Of a stretch of 64,000 nucleotides of DNA, positions 9,191 to 17,681 are shown piece after piece. Made by a program: the position numbers and the translations under genes. Positions within the stretch are counted from its first letter, which is position 1. Each line of letters opens with the position of its first letter. This stretch comes from Deltaproteobacteria bacterium (GTDB taxonomy: Bacteria; Desulfobacterota; Syntrophobacteria; Syntrophobacterales; Syntrophobacteraceae). Where the stretch lies: positions 93,133 through 157,132 of the forward strand of contig JAJYDE010000002.1 of the NCBI GenBank assembly GCA_021777755.1, in the 5' to 3' direction. Below the pieces are notes generated by a model. The model ran no database searches, was not told the DNA's origin, and was given only the letters and a program-made list of their open reading frames with translations.

Positions 9191-11221
9191 CTACTGTAAA
9201 TTTATGTCCATGGGGTAGATATTAAGTGTTGGCGCCACGGTATTGGTTATCTGCAAGCTATCGTTTGGAGAAAGCATGAATATCCCTGCCATCTCCCCGG
9301 TTGGAGCCGTTGTGGAACCTCTTACGATATTTATGGATGATACCGTCCCACCACTCACTATCGCTTGGACGACTTTTTTGGTGGTATTTTGATAATTGTA
9401 TGTTCCAGTACTGACGGTTGGAGTCAGCACAGTTGCCAATGGTTGAGCCTGTCCTGATGCGGTGCAGTTTATCCACCCGGCCGATAAGACCTGAATAACC
9501 ATATTACTCCCGACAGGTGTTCCAGCTTCAACATTTATCCCTAAAAACTCCCTTAAACGTGTTATTTGATCTGTCAACGCCCCGGAAGCAGGTATTTGTT
9601 CAGGACTCTCGAAATAATAGACCCCATTTGGAAAACCGCGCAATGCCGCCTGGCCAGGTATATAAGGTGCAAATACATACTGATTGGTCGAATTCGTATA
9701 AGTATATCCAATCAGGCCAACATTTCGCAAATATTGACCTCCGCTCACAATTCGCACCCACATGCCGAACTTCGCTCGATTTACCCCCGAGACCATGGAA
9801 CCGTTGTTATCCCATAGCTGAATGTTACCAAGAGAGCCGAAGCCCGTGGAAGGCGTAAGAGATCCTACCGTCGTGATATTTATCTGCAAACCCGGGTTTA
9901 GCGCCTGCACCGTAAAATTCAGATTTGAATTACATGCCCCGTAAAGGCTCGCCCCTGTCGGAAGCGTCCCCGCCGCCCCTGTTTGAGGACCACCGGTGTA
10001 GTAGTTTACCGATGAGGAGCCCGTCAAATTGACATTGGGCCCATTGAGGGTTTCGGAATTATTCTGGATAGTTATATTTTGACGCATCCAGGCGGCCAAC
10101 AGGGCGCCGCTAAGAATCGCTCCTTCAGCATTGGGATGAACCGCTCCATCCGTATAGATCTGCGGCCCAGCCGCCATAGGCCCGGCGTTAAGCGTTTGGG
10201 ACACATCCACAGTGTAGGTTCCCGCTCCGCCGGTTCCGGTCCCGTAGCCGGTGATAATTTCCGGGTATTGGGCGACACTATTTCCTTGCCAAATTTGATC
10301 CCCGAGCGCGAGAGAGCCCACTTGGTTGCCTAAGTAGGTGCCCATGGCCGTAACGGTAAGAGTCGTTCCCGATTGGCTTGCGGTAAAGGGAACGCCCAGG
10401 GGCATCGCGGGGGCTGACGGGTTTTGATAAGCGATACCGAGGTTTACCCCCCAGATGGAGTTCTGGCCTTGATACGAACAAATATAGGACGTAATCTGCC
10501 CCCAATTGGCCACAAGCGAACTGCTATTGTAGAGAAAGGACGGTCTGGGAGAAAGCAGAACTATTTTGACATTCGGGAAAAATGACCTGACATTGTTTAT
10601 CCATGTCTGGATTTCGGATTCCATGGTCGATACGCTTGTTCCAGCCACCAGATCGTTTTCGAGCAACGCCACACCTATGACCATATCAGGCACTACATTG
10701 TTTTGCTGCAGGAACGGCAGCCATTGAACGTTTGGTGAGGTACTTGCGATTTCATTGTTGATCGTGGCAAGGGTAGCGCCCGGATGACCAAAATTCCCGT
10801 ACATATCCATATTTCCGGCGCCGGTATATTGCGTGATTCCGTTTGTGGTAAGTGAATCCGTAACTTTTCGAAATTCAAGCTTGTTCGGCGCCTGCATCAT
10901 GGCGTTGGCCACTTCCGAAAGTTGCGAGAACTGATCGGGGTTGTAGCCATTTATCTGGCCGTTGGAGTTGATCGAATTTCCGCAGGTCACTATCCGAAGC
11001 GGAAATTGTGATACGATGGGAACGGTTAGACTCAGATTGCCGTTCCCATCGTTTTGAATTGCGGCAGGATTGGCGGACCCTATGCTTATGGCCCCGAATT
11101 TCCAGTCGGTGGCAGTGCTTTGGTTGTGGGGAATAGAGCCCCCGCCACTGCCGAACGGCCCTCCCCGGGCCACACCGGTCAGAAGCAAAACGATTATAAA
11201 TGTCACAAAATTCTTCTTCAC
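9191..11221 (-). CDS. SGNH-hydrolase tail protein with a signal peptide-like N-terminus
   Basis: The protein has 676 residues and starts at a GTG preceded by GGAGGG. It begins MKKNFVTFIIVLLLTGVARG, a textbook secretion signal, unusual for a phage virion protein. Residues of about 75-370 match SGNH/GDSL hydrolases: block I CGNSINSNG (Ser), ALLENDL near residue 185 for block III, and DGAVHPN for the Asp-His pair of block V. The C-terminal 300 residues are beta-rich. A de-esterifying tailspike that trims surface glycans before adsorption is the likely role. Export of a virion protein would be odd, so the leader may instead be a hydrophobic anchor. Confidence 0.7.
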   Translation of the reverse strand: MKKNFVTFIIVLLLTGVARGGPFGSGGGSIPHNQSTATDWKFGAISIGSANPAAIQNDGNGNLSLTVPIVSQFPLRIVTCGNSINSNGQINGYNPDQFSQLSEVANAMMQAPNKLEFRKVTDSLTTNGITQYTGAGNMDMYGNFGHPGATLATINNEIASTSPNVQWLPFLQQNNVVPDMVIGVALLENDLVAGTSVSTMESEIQTWINNVRSFFPNVKIVLLSPRPSFLYNSSSLVANWGQITSYICSYQGQNSIWGVNLGIAYQNPSAPAMPLGVPFTASQSGTTLTVTAMGTYLGNQVGSLALGDQIWQGNSVAQYPEIITGYGTGTGGAGTYTVDVSQTLNAGPMAAGPQIYTDGAVHPNAEGAILSGALLAAWMRQNITIQNNSETLNGPNVNLTGSSSVNYYTGGPQTGAAGTLPTGASLYGACNSNLNFTVQALNPGLQINITTVGSLTPSTGFGSLGNIQLWDNNGSMVSGVNRAKFGMWVRIVSGGQYLRNVGLIGYTYTNSTNQYVFAPYIPGQAALRGFPNGVYYFESPEQIPASGALTDQITRLREFLGINVEAGTPVGSNMVIQVLSAGWINCTASGQAQPLATVLTPTVSTGTYNYQNTTKKVVQAIVSGGTVSSINIVRGSTTAPTGEMAGIFMLSPNDSLQITNTVAPTLNIYPMDINLQ

Positions 11222-11230
11222 CGGTCCCTC

Positions 11231-11563
11231 CTATGCATAGAATGTCAGGGTCACAATACCTGCGATATCGCTTACGATGCTGATGAAGGCCGCGCCCGTG
11301 CAACTTCGACTGTCGGGCATGCGCTCCGGTGCGCTCCCGTCAAGAATGTTGGTCGAAGGAATCGAGATCGTCGAATTGGTAAATTTGACAAATTGATTGG
11401 CCCCCGGGATCTGCCCGAAGACAACGAGGTTGGCGCCTGTCGGAATCTGGATATGCTGACTCGCGCTCGCAGCCAGGTCAACCGCATAGATCGTATCCGA
11501 AGGGGGCAGGTTGCCTATAAGCGGGTTCATAAACCCGTCCAACCCTTGCACCGCTCTTATCAT
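11231..11563 (-). CDS. Small phage virion-associated protein of unknown function
   Basis: A 110-residue protein with a strong AAAGGAG site. The sequence (SASQHIQIPTGANLVVFGQI, CTGAAFISIVSDIAGIVTL) is beta-strand-rich without cysteine or catalytic motifs. It lies 9 bp before the SGNH protein and 63 bp after the tail adaptor, so it is probably a tail or capsid accessory protein. Similar proteins occur beside fibre genes in BPP-1-like phages; I give no firm name. Confidence 0.6.
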   Translation of the reverse strand: MIRAVQGLDGFMNPLIGNLPPSDTIYAVDLAASASQHIQIPTGANLVVFGQIPGANQFVKFTNSTISIPSTNILDGSAPERMPDSRSCTGAAFISIVSDIAGIVTLTFYA

Positions 11564-11626
11564 CGCTTTCTCCTTTCACGCGCTTTGATTCGTGATTCCG
11601 TCCCCTCACCCGAGCCCACGTTCCGA

Positions 11627-12448
11627 TCAGTTGTCATCCACAGGGTAAGGCGAAATTCCAGTATCCGGGATCGGCCCTCTTGCACGTATCCAATCAGGCG
11701 TATGGTTCGGGCTTGAAGGCTGCTCGTTTGCATCGACCGCCCTAGCCTGAGCCGCCAGCATGGTGGCCTTTTCAAGCATGGCCTTGTCCACCTGCTTATC
11801 GCCTATGAGCGCCCCTGTCAGATGCGCCCCCAGATAGTATGTAAACGCTTCGGAGAACTCATCGTCCCATAGATCGGGGTCGTCGACAAAAGCGGTGTAG
11901 ATAATCAGCGCTCCCTCGATGTTGCTCAAAATGACCTTGATCCGGTTTCCGAAAGCATCATGGTCCATAGCGATGCGGTGGGACGCCCGGTTTTGCATTG
12001 ATATATCGACCAGTTCCGAAGCAAATATCGAAGCGCTCACCATCCCCGGCCAGAATTGGACCACGCCATTGTTGTAGCCAGGCTGATCGCAAGGGTATTT
12101 TACCTGCCTCAACCTCACGCAGTCACGCGGCCACGCGTATTCATACAGCCACGAGACGATTTGCGAAGGGGTGCTGCCGGCCGGGTCGGCCATGCTTAGA
12201 GGCACAAGAGGAATCGGAGACGTCCCGTTCGGATTTTCCGGCGTCCCGGGCGCCGCTGCAATCAAGGCGCCCTGAACCGTAGCCGTTGCGAACGACCAGG
12301 GCGCAAGTCGAAGCATTGCCCGGCAGCAGGCCTCGAAATGAAGAGTGCAAGCCTGAGCCTCCGGACTCGCCTCCCCCATCGAAGCAATGGAGGAGCGCGT
12401 CCCGATCACGGAAAGTGCACGGTTGCAAATGTCTACAAAACTTGCCAC
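11627..12448 (-). CDS. Phage tail adaptor (tail tubular protein A-like)
   Basis: A 273-residue protein from a GTG with GGAG seven bases upstream. ASFVDICNRALSVIG at the N-terminus, followed by RAMLRLAPWSFAT and then YEYAWPRDCVRLRQV, is characteristic of T7 gp11-type head-to-tail adaptors in podoviruses. The C-terminal helix (KAMLEKATMLAAQARAVDAN) is also typical. It binds between the portal and nozzle. Confidence 0.8.
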   Translation of the reverse strand: MASFVDICNRALSVIGTRSSIASMGEASPEAQACTLHFEACCRAMLRLAPWSFATATVQGALIAAAPGTPENPNGTSPIPLVPLSMADPAGSTPSQIVSWLYEYAWPRDCVRLRQVKYPCDQPGYNNGVVQFWPGMVSASIFASELVDISMQNRASHRIAMDHDAFGNRIKVILSNIEGALIIYTAFVDDPDLWDDEFSEAFTYYLGAHLTGALIGDKQVDKAMLEKATMLAAQARAVDANEQPSSPNHTPDWIRARGPIPDTGISPYPVDDN

Positions 12449-12515
12449 GGGCTAACTCCAGTCAGAAATCACAAATCACTGCCTGCGCATCATCGATGCC
12501 CCTGATGTCCAGTTC

Positions 12516-12767
12516 TTAATTGCTACTCATGGTCGGATACATCCGGTCGAGCATTGCGGCCTGCTCCATTCCCTCGGCATGGTCCGCAGTCTCGCGCGCA
12601 TTTTCAAGGGTCTCCAGGTTCAATTTCTTCGCCGCCTCTATCGCCCTCTGGTGCCGCTGGGGGTCCTTTCTTATGGCATGCGCGTGGGCCAGATGATGCG
12701 CATCCTCTTCTGCCTTGCGGCCCTCCTCATCGTTCCAATCAGCCTTATGGGCTTCGGCAACTGCCAT
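12516..12767 (-). CDS. Small phage protein with scaffold-like C-terminal tail
   Basis: An 83-residue charged, His-rich helical protein (AEEDAHHLAHAHAIRKDPQR) from the ATG at 12767, chosen for its AAGGAG site; an open frame extends 15 codons upstream. It ends LDRMYPTMSSN, nearly the same as the tail of the scaffold protein at 16584 (LNSMYPTMNSV). Function unknown; the shared tail suggests both bind the same capsid surface. Confidence 0.6.
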   Translation of the reverse strand: MAVAEAHKADWNDEEGRKAEEDAHHLAHAHAIRKDPQRHQRAIEAAKKLNLETLENARETADHAEGMEQAAMLDRMYPTMSSN

Positions 12768-12861
12768 TTCTTTCTCCTTCAGTTCGTTCCAAATCAAGGG
12801 TCCCCTTGTCATTGGACACGGGCCAGTAGAAATTACTTCGTGTCTTTCGTTCCGTTGTGTA

Positions 12862-13068
12862 TTAGCCTAAAAGCGTCTTACCGCTTGCCGTCGTGTTGGC
12901 CTTGGCCTGCAACCCTTGCGGTCCGGTAAGGATCGTACCCGCCGCTCCGTATTCCATCGCCGCCAGTGTCTCCTCCTTGCTCGCCGCGTTCCGCACGCCC
13001 TGATCGGGCAAGCTTGGAGGAGGAGGTGTTACCGGCTGCGCAGGCACTGATATGCTTGGCGCTCCCAT
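12862..13068 (-). CDS. Small phage protein, conserved type, unknown function
   Basis: A 68-residue protein with an AAGGAG site. The Pro-rich start (PAQPVTPPPPSLPDQG) and the C-terminal GTILTGPQGLQAKANTTASG with TLLG resemble a small protein often found between lysis genes and tail adaptor genes in podoviruses. No function is known to me. Confidence 0.6.
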   Translation of the reverse strand: MGAPSISVPAQPVTPPPPSLPDQGVRNAASKEETLAAMEYGAAGTILTGPQGLQAKANTTASGKTLLG

Positions 13069-13159
13069 CAGTTGCTCCTTTTCACTCTGTCGATCTGACG
13101 CCGCCCTCCACTCACCACACCAGCCGACTCTACTCCGGCGAAAATACTATCCTGATCTT

Positions 13160-13399
13160 TCATCTGGTCACCTTGCTTATGGGGGGCAGCCCCTCATGAG
13201 AATGCTTGTTGAACGTGTCCCAAACATCTTGTATCGAAACCGAAAAGCGTTCCTCCCGCCTTTCGCACTCTTGCCTTTCCTGCTTGCCGTCCATCTTGTC
13301 CTCCAGCTTGGAGAGCCGCTGGAGGATCATCACAAGCAGGAAACTGATCAATGCGCCAAAAGAGCTTATGACTCCAGTGAGCATGTATAGGGCCGTCAT
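13160..13399 (-). CDS. Membrane protein with coiled coil, possible holin/spanin-type lysis protein
   Basis: A 79-residue protein. One N-terminal membrane segment (LTGVISSFGALISFLLVMIL) is followed by a charged coiled coil (LSKLEDKMDGKQERQECERR). Its ATG overlaps the lysozyme stop (ATGA). Size, topology and coupling to the lysozyme suggest a holin or i-spanin-like role, but no family was recognised. Confidence 0.55.
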   Translation of the reverse strand: MTALYMLTGVISSFGALISFLLVMILQRLSKLEDKMDGKQERQECERREERFSVSIQDVWDTFNKHSHEGLPPISKVTR

Positions 13400-13863
13400 T
13401 TGATCGCCTGCATTCTAGCCGCGAGTCGCGCGGCTCGTTTGGGCCCCTGAGTAGCAAAGCGGCTTTGCAGGATCGAAAGGGCTGCCCCTTTCCAGTTCGC
13501 AGCGGCAACACAGGAGCGTAGATGCTTCCATTCCCAAAGCTCGTACATGAGATCGAAGGCCATATTCACAAGAATGCGCTGGGCTTCGTCCGGAAATCCC
13601 GCAAACCCTTCGAAAACCTGCCCGCAGCAAGTTACCGCCGCTCCGATGTCCTCGGAAAACCACTCCTTTATGAGTGTGTCCGGGATGCCGGTCCTAAGCC
13701 ATCCCGCAATCTCCGACCACGCTGCTCCGTGGGCCTCGAGGTTGTGCCCTATGCCCGCAGTCCATATGCCCATGGTGTCTCGGTATGGAGTGGACCTGAT
13801 CCCTTCATCGACAGCAATTTGGGTCCTCAAGGCCGAATCATCTTTAAGTTGGTCAAGATTCAT
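13396..13863 (-). CDS. Phage endolysin, GH24 (T4-type) lysozyme
   Basis: A 155-residue protein with GGAGGG before the ATG. DEGIRSTPYRDTMGIWTAGI followed by GHNL carries the E-(8)-D-(5)-T arrangement of T4/P22 lysozyme, starting about residue 18. LVNMAFDLM and the final basic segment also fit. It would cut peptidoglycan at the end of infection. No signal or anchor is visible, so a holin is needed; the neighbours on both sides have one membrane segment each. Confidence 0.85.
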   Translation of the reverse strand: MNLDQLKDDSALRTQIAVDEGIRSTPYRDTMGIWTAGIGHNLEAHGAAWSEIAGWLRTGIPDTLIKEWFSEDIGAAVTCCGQVFEGFAGFPDEAQRILVNMAFDLMYELWEWKHLRSCVAAANWKGAALSILQSRFATQGPKRAARLAARMQAIK

Positions 13864-13896
13864 AAGCTTTTCCCTCCAGGATGGCGCGGCTCGGCT

Positions 13897-14130
13897 CTAC
13901 TGCCCCTCGGGCCTTTGCGGCTGCAGAACATGCAACTTCTCTATCTCCGTCTTCAGTTCCGCAATCTGGGCCGCAAGCCCCACAGCATCACACGGTGACG
14001 AATAAAGCCTTCCAAGGCACAGGACGATCGAATGCACGATCCCCCCCACCCTGCTCTTTGTCAGAATCGGAATGAACTCGGAGACGATGAGACAGACCAA
14101 GGCCGCTATGAAATTCGGATTAAAGTGCAT
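13897..14130 (-). CDS. Small membrane protein with coiled coil, candidate holin or Rz-like protein
   Basis: A 77-residue protein from the ATG at 14130, chosen for GGAGAATC upstream. It has two hydrophobic segments (FIAALVCLIVSEFIPIL and GIVHSIVLCLGRLY) and a C-terminal coiled coil (LAAQIAELKTEIEKL). It lies 33 bp before the lysozyme. A holin is plausible from size and position only. Confidence 0.55.
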   Translation of the reverse strand: MHFNPNFIAALVCLIVSEFIPILTKSRVGGIVHSIVLCLGRLYSSPCDAVGLAAQIAELKTEIEKLHVLQPQRPEGQ

Positions 14131-14171
14131 TTGATTCTCCAAAGCCCCGGCCTTCACCGGGGCGTCCTGTA

Positions 14172-14576
14172 TTATTGAGCAGTGGGAAAGCCCGGAATCG
14201 CATCGCCGCCCGTCGAGGGCGCCTGCGTTTGGCTCGCGGTTACGGCTTTGGTGACGATGTTTGATTTGCCGGTGGCTCCGTCCGGGGTCGTTGAACCGCC
14301 TGGCAGAGCGCCAAGAGCATTGGCAACCGCCACGAACATATTCACGATGTTGCCCAAAGCAGGCGTTACCGCATTGATCGTTTTGGTAACACTGTCCGCA
14401 CCCGCTGCTTGTGCCCCGGTGGCGGCCCCGGTCAGAGCGTTTGTGACCGCCCCCATCACGAACTGCTGTTTTTGCTGCCCGCTACCCGAGCCGAAGATGC
14501 CCTCAGCATCCTGGATAAGGCTCGTTATAAAAGGTGAAATCGCCGATATGAGATTGATGATCGATGTGGCATTCAT
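14172..14576 (-). CDS. Phage protein of unknown function, Ala/Gly/Thr-rich
   Basis: A 134-residue protein with GGAG upstream. The N-terminal helix (IINLISAISPFITSLIQDAE) is followed by Ala/Thr/Gly-rich sequence and a short hydrophobic helix (NIVNMFVAVANALGALPGG). No domain was recognised. It lies between the capsid genes and the lysis genes on one transcript. Confidence 0.55.
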   Translation of the reverse strand: MNATSIINLISAISPFITSLIQDAEGIFGSGSGQQKQQFVMGAVTNALTGAATGAQAAGADSVTKTINAVTPALGNIVNMFVAVANALGALPGGSTTPDGATGKSNIVTKAVTASQTQAPSTGGDAIPGFPTAQ

Positions 14577-14595
14577 TGCTTGTTTCTCCTCTCCT

Positions 14596-14859
14596 CTAGT
14601 TCGAAACTGCCGCCATCCCGCTCTTCACATCCTGCGGAGACGCCCCGATGGTCTCAACCTTCATGGAGGTGATCTGGTCCACCGGGTCCGGCATTGGACC
14701 CAGGACCAGGCCGACTTCCTTGGCTCGCTTTTTAGCCGCCGCATCCAGCGGCTTCATAAACGGGCCCGGAGTCACCGTTTCGGCCAGCTCCACAACCTCG
14801 CCGGATTCGTAAATCCGATTATTGATAAACGCCTTCTCCAAAATTTCATACCTGGCCAT
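14596..14859 (-). CDS. Phage protein of unknown function
   Basis: An 87-residue protein starting ARYEILEKAFINNRIYESGE. The phrase VVELAETVTPGPFMKPLDAAA resembles small capsid-adjacent proteins of tailed phages that hold a beta-barrel-like fold, sometimes given as head fibre or decoration proteins. GGGAG upstream. Its place right after the cement protein supports a head-associated role. Confidence 0.55.
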   Translation of the reverse strand: MARYEILEKAFINNRIYESGEVVELAETVTPGPFMKPLDAAAKKRAKEVGLVLGPMPDPVDQITSMKVETIGASPQDVKSGMAAVSN

Positions 14860-14900
14860 GCGTCACTCCCTTCATAGTGATTGGCACATTCGCATCGGGA

Positions 14901-15428
14901 TCAGATGTACTGGTTGCTATATCCACTGGGGTAGCCCGAGCCAGGGCCCGGCAGTTGGCGGTCGAGAACTATGCCGGCCACGATCGCTCCCTGTGTCATA
15001 TTGGCCCCGGTAACCAGATAGGTGAGCTTCAAATATTTTTGAACTCCCGGCACGATGTCCAGATAGGTTATTTGTCCGCCCCCCAGATTCACCACGGGGA
15101 TCACCGGAGTCATATTGATCACAGACCAGGCCCCTGGGGTCCCCGACCCGCTGTCGGGGGCGGTCTGAAGCTCGATCTGCATGCTCGCTCCCGTCCCCGC
15201 GAAGGCCCCAACTATCTCGATTGCGATCTGGAGATCGGGGTTATCCCCGATACCGACATCACGGCCTCTCCCCGAAGCGCTCGAAGCTATTTGGCTGACA
15301 TCGATCGTATTCGCCGAATCGGTGCCGGTTCCCGAAGTGAAGGTAACCCCCGAGTTTACCGTAGTTCCAACAAGCGCCCCCTCGGCGTTTACGCTCCCGT
15401 CGAACATCAAAAGCGCATCCATTATCAT
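14901..15428 (-). CDS. Capsid cement (decoration) protein, BPP-1 Bbp16-like
   Basis: A 175-residue beta-rich protein: MDALLMFDGSVNA, SSASGRGRDVGIGDNPDLQ, then VNLGGGQITYLDIVPG and LKLTYLVTGANM. These match my memory of the Bbp16-type cement protein of Bordetella phage BPP-1, which locks capsid subunits together. Directly follows the major capsid gene, as in BPP-1. Confidence 0.7.
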   Translation of the reverse strand: MIMDALLMFDGSVNAEGALVGTTVNSGVTFTSGTGTDSANTIDVSQIASSASGRGRDVGIGDNPDLQIAIEIVGAFAGTGASMQIELQTAPDSGSGTPGAWSVINMTPVIPVVNLGGGQITYLDIVPGVQKYLKLTYLVTGANMTQGAIVAGIVLDRQLPGPGSGYPSGYSNQYI

Positions 15429-15484
15429 CGTTAAAGTCTCCCGCAGATGAGTGGGGTCGAAAATCCCGGCCCCGCAAAGTGTTT

Positions 15485-16531
15485 TTATATTACCCTGGAC
15501 TCCGTGTTCAGGAGCGCATCACAGGTCCTTATCGGAATCCCGCGGAAGGTCGTAACCGGCTTTCCGGCGAACTCGTCGATTCTCAAAAGCATGTTGCTCT
15601 TGTTCAGTGCCTGAATGTCGAGCCAGGTGGAGATGGCGCGGTTGCAGTAGAAACCGGCCTGTCCCATGGACAGTTGCGGCTCGCCGTTCTGCCCGGAGGT
15701 CTGAACGTTGCCGGCCCTGGCCGGCTGGATTGGCAGCCTGTGAATGGCGCGGACCATGAGGTTTATCAAATTGGGAGGATTGGCGCCGGAGAGGGTCGTA
15801 ACATCGACATTGCAGATCCTTACCGCGAACCTCCAGTCCTTGACGCACAGCCCCGCATCCCATTTGTAGTGGGTGCGCCAGGCGTAATAGGGATTATTGT
15901 TTGTGTCATAGACCGGAGTCTTGCCCATGTCCTCCTGAACAAACCCGGCCTTCCTTCCCCTTGGGAATATCCCGTGAATGGCAGTTGGTCCCCACATGAC
16001 CAACCACATCGAGGTGTTGGTCGAACCTGTTCCACCCGCGTCGATAACGTTATTCGCGGTCTGTGCCGTTGAGGTGCTTACGCTCGGATACCTTGGTGCC
16101 AACCCCATGAAGGCGGCGGGAATGCTCGTGATGTTGTTATAGAAGATGGTGCTCGCCATCTGCTGATTCATGCCTTCCAGGAAAGCCAGTTCCTCGGATA
16201 GCCGAAAAGCTCGATCATTTCCCGCAAGCGTCACCAAGTCAACATCGATGTCCGAATAGGTTTCAAGCATGCCGCAGGTTTCGGTAATCTGCGCCGTGGT
16301 AGACTTTCCCCTGGGAACGCCCTGGTTTAGAAGTCTCCAGTAGGCCTGAGGAAGCCCGGTTCTGATAGTTGTCTTGTGCCCGGTGGGAAGATTGCCTTCC
16401 ACCCACAGCATGTCTTCCAAAATTTCGTTTGTCTGGGAAAGAAGATTGATAATTTCGGCTATCTTGCCGCCATCATCTATCCTTTTGGCCCAGTCAATGA
16501 GAGTCAAAGCCATCGGTCCTATAGTTGCCAT
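15485..16531 (-). CDS. Major capsid protein (BPP-1 Bbp17/P22-coat-like)
   Basis: A 348-residue protein. Stretches such as ALTLIDWAKRIDDGGKIAEI, GNLPTGHKTTIRTGLPQAYW and the long central part ending AGFYCNRAISTWLDIQALNK match the capsid protein of BPP-1-like podoviruses (HK97 fold). It has scaffold upstream and cement downstream. Full length with no visible lesion, so a capsid could in principle be built. Confidence 0.85.
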   Translation of the reverse strand: MATIGPMALTLIDWAKRIDDGGKIAEIINLLSQTNEILEDMLWVEGNLPTGHKTTIRTGLPQAYWRLLNQGVPRGKSTTAQITETCGMLETYSDIDVDLVTLAGNDRAFRLSEELAFLEGMNQQMASTIFYNNITSIPAAFMGLAPRYPSVSTSTAQTANNVIDAGGTGSTNTSMWLVMWGPTAIHGIFPRGRKAGFVQEDMGKTPVYDTNNNPYYAWRTHYKWDAGLCVKDWRFAVRICNVDVTTLSGANPPNLINLMVRAIHRLPIQPARAGNVQTSGQNGEPQLSMGQAGFYCNRAISTWLDIQALNKSNMLLRIDEFAGKPVTTFRGIPIRTCDALLNTESRVI

Positions 16532-16583
16532 GGATCAAAGCTCCTTTCCTGAACAGTAGCCCGTGACTGCCACGTCACTGTCG

Positions 16584-17342
16584 CTACACACTGTTCATAG
16601 TAGGATACATAGAGTTAAGGAATGTCTGCTGCTTGTCCTGCGGCACAGGTTTGCCCACCAGATGGCCAGGCTCGGCAAAAAGCTTTCCCATTCTCACAAA
16701 GAGCCTTTGAACCTCTGGATGGTGCATTGCACCGGTAACCTTCAGCGCCTCTCGAATCGCCTGTACTTCCGCCTGCGTTTTGAAAAAAGGGTTTGATTCA
16801 TTTGGCACGAAAGCCTGTTGGGCATCCTTTACGGACTGTTCGAGCCTTGTGCCCCCAACCTCGGGATCTGACTTGGTCTGGTTCCACCACTGCTCGGTCT
16901 GTTCTTTCCATGCTTTGTAGGGCTGCTCGATCATCGCTTTGATCTTCGGCCCCGCGAAGTCGAGGACTCTTTGCGCCTGCTCCTGTGTCAAGTCCTGCTC
17001 TCTGGCGAAAGACTTGAAATCGGTCAGCTCCTGGCCCTCCAATTTCATCCCTTCCGGAACGGCAAAATCGACGTACTCCGCAGGGGCTCGCAACTCCGGT
17101 TTTGTATCTTCGGTGGCTCCTTCCTCATTTTCACCGACCGACTCCTTGCCTTCTTCCCCCGCCAGTATGCTTGTCGGCTTATTGGCAGAACCCTCCACAC
17201 TTCCGCTTTTTGTTGATTGAGCAGGATTTGCAGCCTCTACGACCTCTTCTTGTGCCGCAGCGATAGGCTCACCGGCGCCTAAGGCTTCAAACCCGGCAGA
17301 TCCGCTCTGTTCAATCGCCGTCAGTTCGTCACTCATCAGCAT
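16584..17342 (-). CDS. Phage capsid scaffold protein
   Basis: A 252-residue acidic, low-complexity protein from the ATG at 17342 (or 17336), with GGAGG just upstream; the frame is open to 17447 but that part includes a terminator hairpin. Residues 20-90 are Glu/Ala/Ser-rich. The middle is helical (DLTQEQAQRVLDFAGPKIKA) and the C-terminus ends FLNSMYPTMNSV, a typical scaffold tail that contacts capsid. It is the first phage gene after the nuo operon. In BPP-1-like phages it directly follows the Bbp19-type gene, which here lies at 30051. Confidence 0.75.
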   Translation of the reverse strand: MLMSDELTAIEQSGSAGFEALGAGEPIAAAQEEVVEAANPAQSTKSGSVEGSANKPTSILAGEEGKESVGENEEGATEDTKPELRAPAEYVDFAVPEGMKLEGQELTDFKSFAREQDLTQEQAQRVLDFAGPKIKAMIEQPYKAWKEQTEQWWNQTKSDPEVGGTRLEQSVKDAQQAFVPNESNPFFKTQAEVQAIREALKVTGAMHHPEVQRLFVRMGKLFAEPGHLVGKPVPQDKQQTFLNSMYPTMNSV

Positions 17343-17356
17343 TTTCCTCCATGCCA

Positions 17357-17395
17357 TAAAAAAAGCCCGACTCGCCATAGCTACGAATCGGGCTT
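17357..17395 (-). terminator. Rho-independent terminator before the scaffold gene
   Basis: On the minus strand AAGCCCGATTCG and CGAGTCGGGCTT form a 12-bp stem with one G-U pair and a 9-nt loop, followed by a run of T. It ends about 15 bp before the scaffold ATG. It would stop transcripts arriving from nuoN and so separate the two units. The scaffold then needs its own promoter or antitermination. Confidence 0.8.
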
Positions 17396-17501
17396 CCCGT
17401 TGGCTGCGCTTAAGCCGGGCCAGGGCAAGCGCAAAAGGTTTTTTCAATCAACTTGACTTCGCACGCAAAGGTATACTGGAAACATCATCAACTTGGCAAA
17501 A

Positions 17502-17554
17502 GGCAACCAGAAGAGGCAATTGAAGTGGAAATCAGAAGAGGAAACCAGAAACGG
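17502..17554 (+). repeat. Degenerate 12-13 bp tandem repeat array (copy A)
   Basis: About four units of the type aGGCAACCAGAAG, aGGCAATTGAAG, tGGAAATCAGAAG, aGGAAACCAGAAA. The 11-mer GGCAACCAGAA recurs at 32267 and 59867, in similar arrays. Lies between nuoN and the phage scaffold gene. Confidence 0.65.
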
Positions 17555-17656
17555 AAAAAAAAGAGGCTCTAAAAAAGACCGGCCAAAAAAAGACCGACTC
17601 CCGGCAGCACCCAGTTAAAAACGGGGCACAGGGGAATCGGCCATCATGACCTGTAG

Positions 17657-17681
17657 AAGGAATAAGCAGATCTTATTCCTT
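17657..17681 (-). terminator. Perfect inverted repeat after nuoN
   Basis: AAGGAATAAG, a 5-nt spacer, then CTTATTCCTT: a perfect 10-bp stem 23 bp past the nuoN stop. No U-run follows, so it may stabilise the 3' end or mark a processing site rather than act as a strong terminator. Confidence 0.45.

Larger units (their letters stand above)
3585..17342 (-). mobile_element. Prophage segment 1: podovirus capsid, lysis and tail module
   Basis: Seventeen consecutive minus-strand genes in the order scaffold, major capsid, cement protein, three small genes, lysozyme and small genes, tail adaptor, 110-aa protein, SGNH tail protein, tail fibre, nozzle, gp13-like, gp14-like. This is the order expected for BPP-1/T7-like short-tailed phages, and every large gene is open and has a good ribosome site. 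The scaffold side abuts the nuo operon, while the portal and terminase that should precede it lie 12.7 kb away at 30051-33871. Integrase and replication genes are absent from this part. Confidence 0.9.

Noticed and set aside
7706..11563. Diversity-generating retroelement as in BPP-1
   Set aside because: No reverse transcriptase or repeat pair (VR/TR) was found and the fibre lacks a C-type lectin end.
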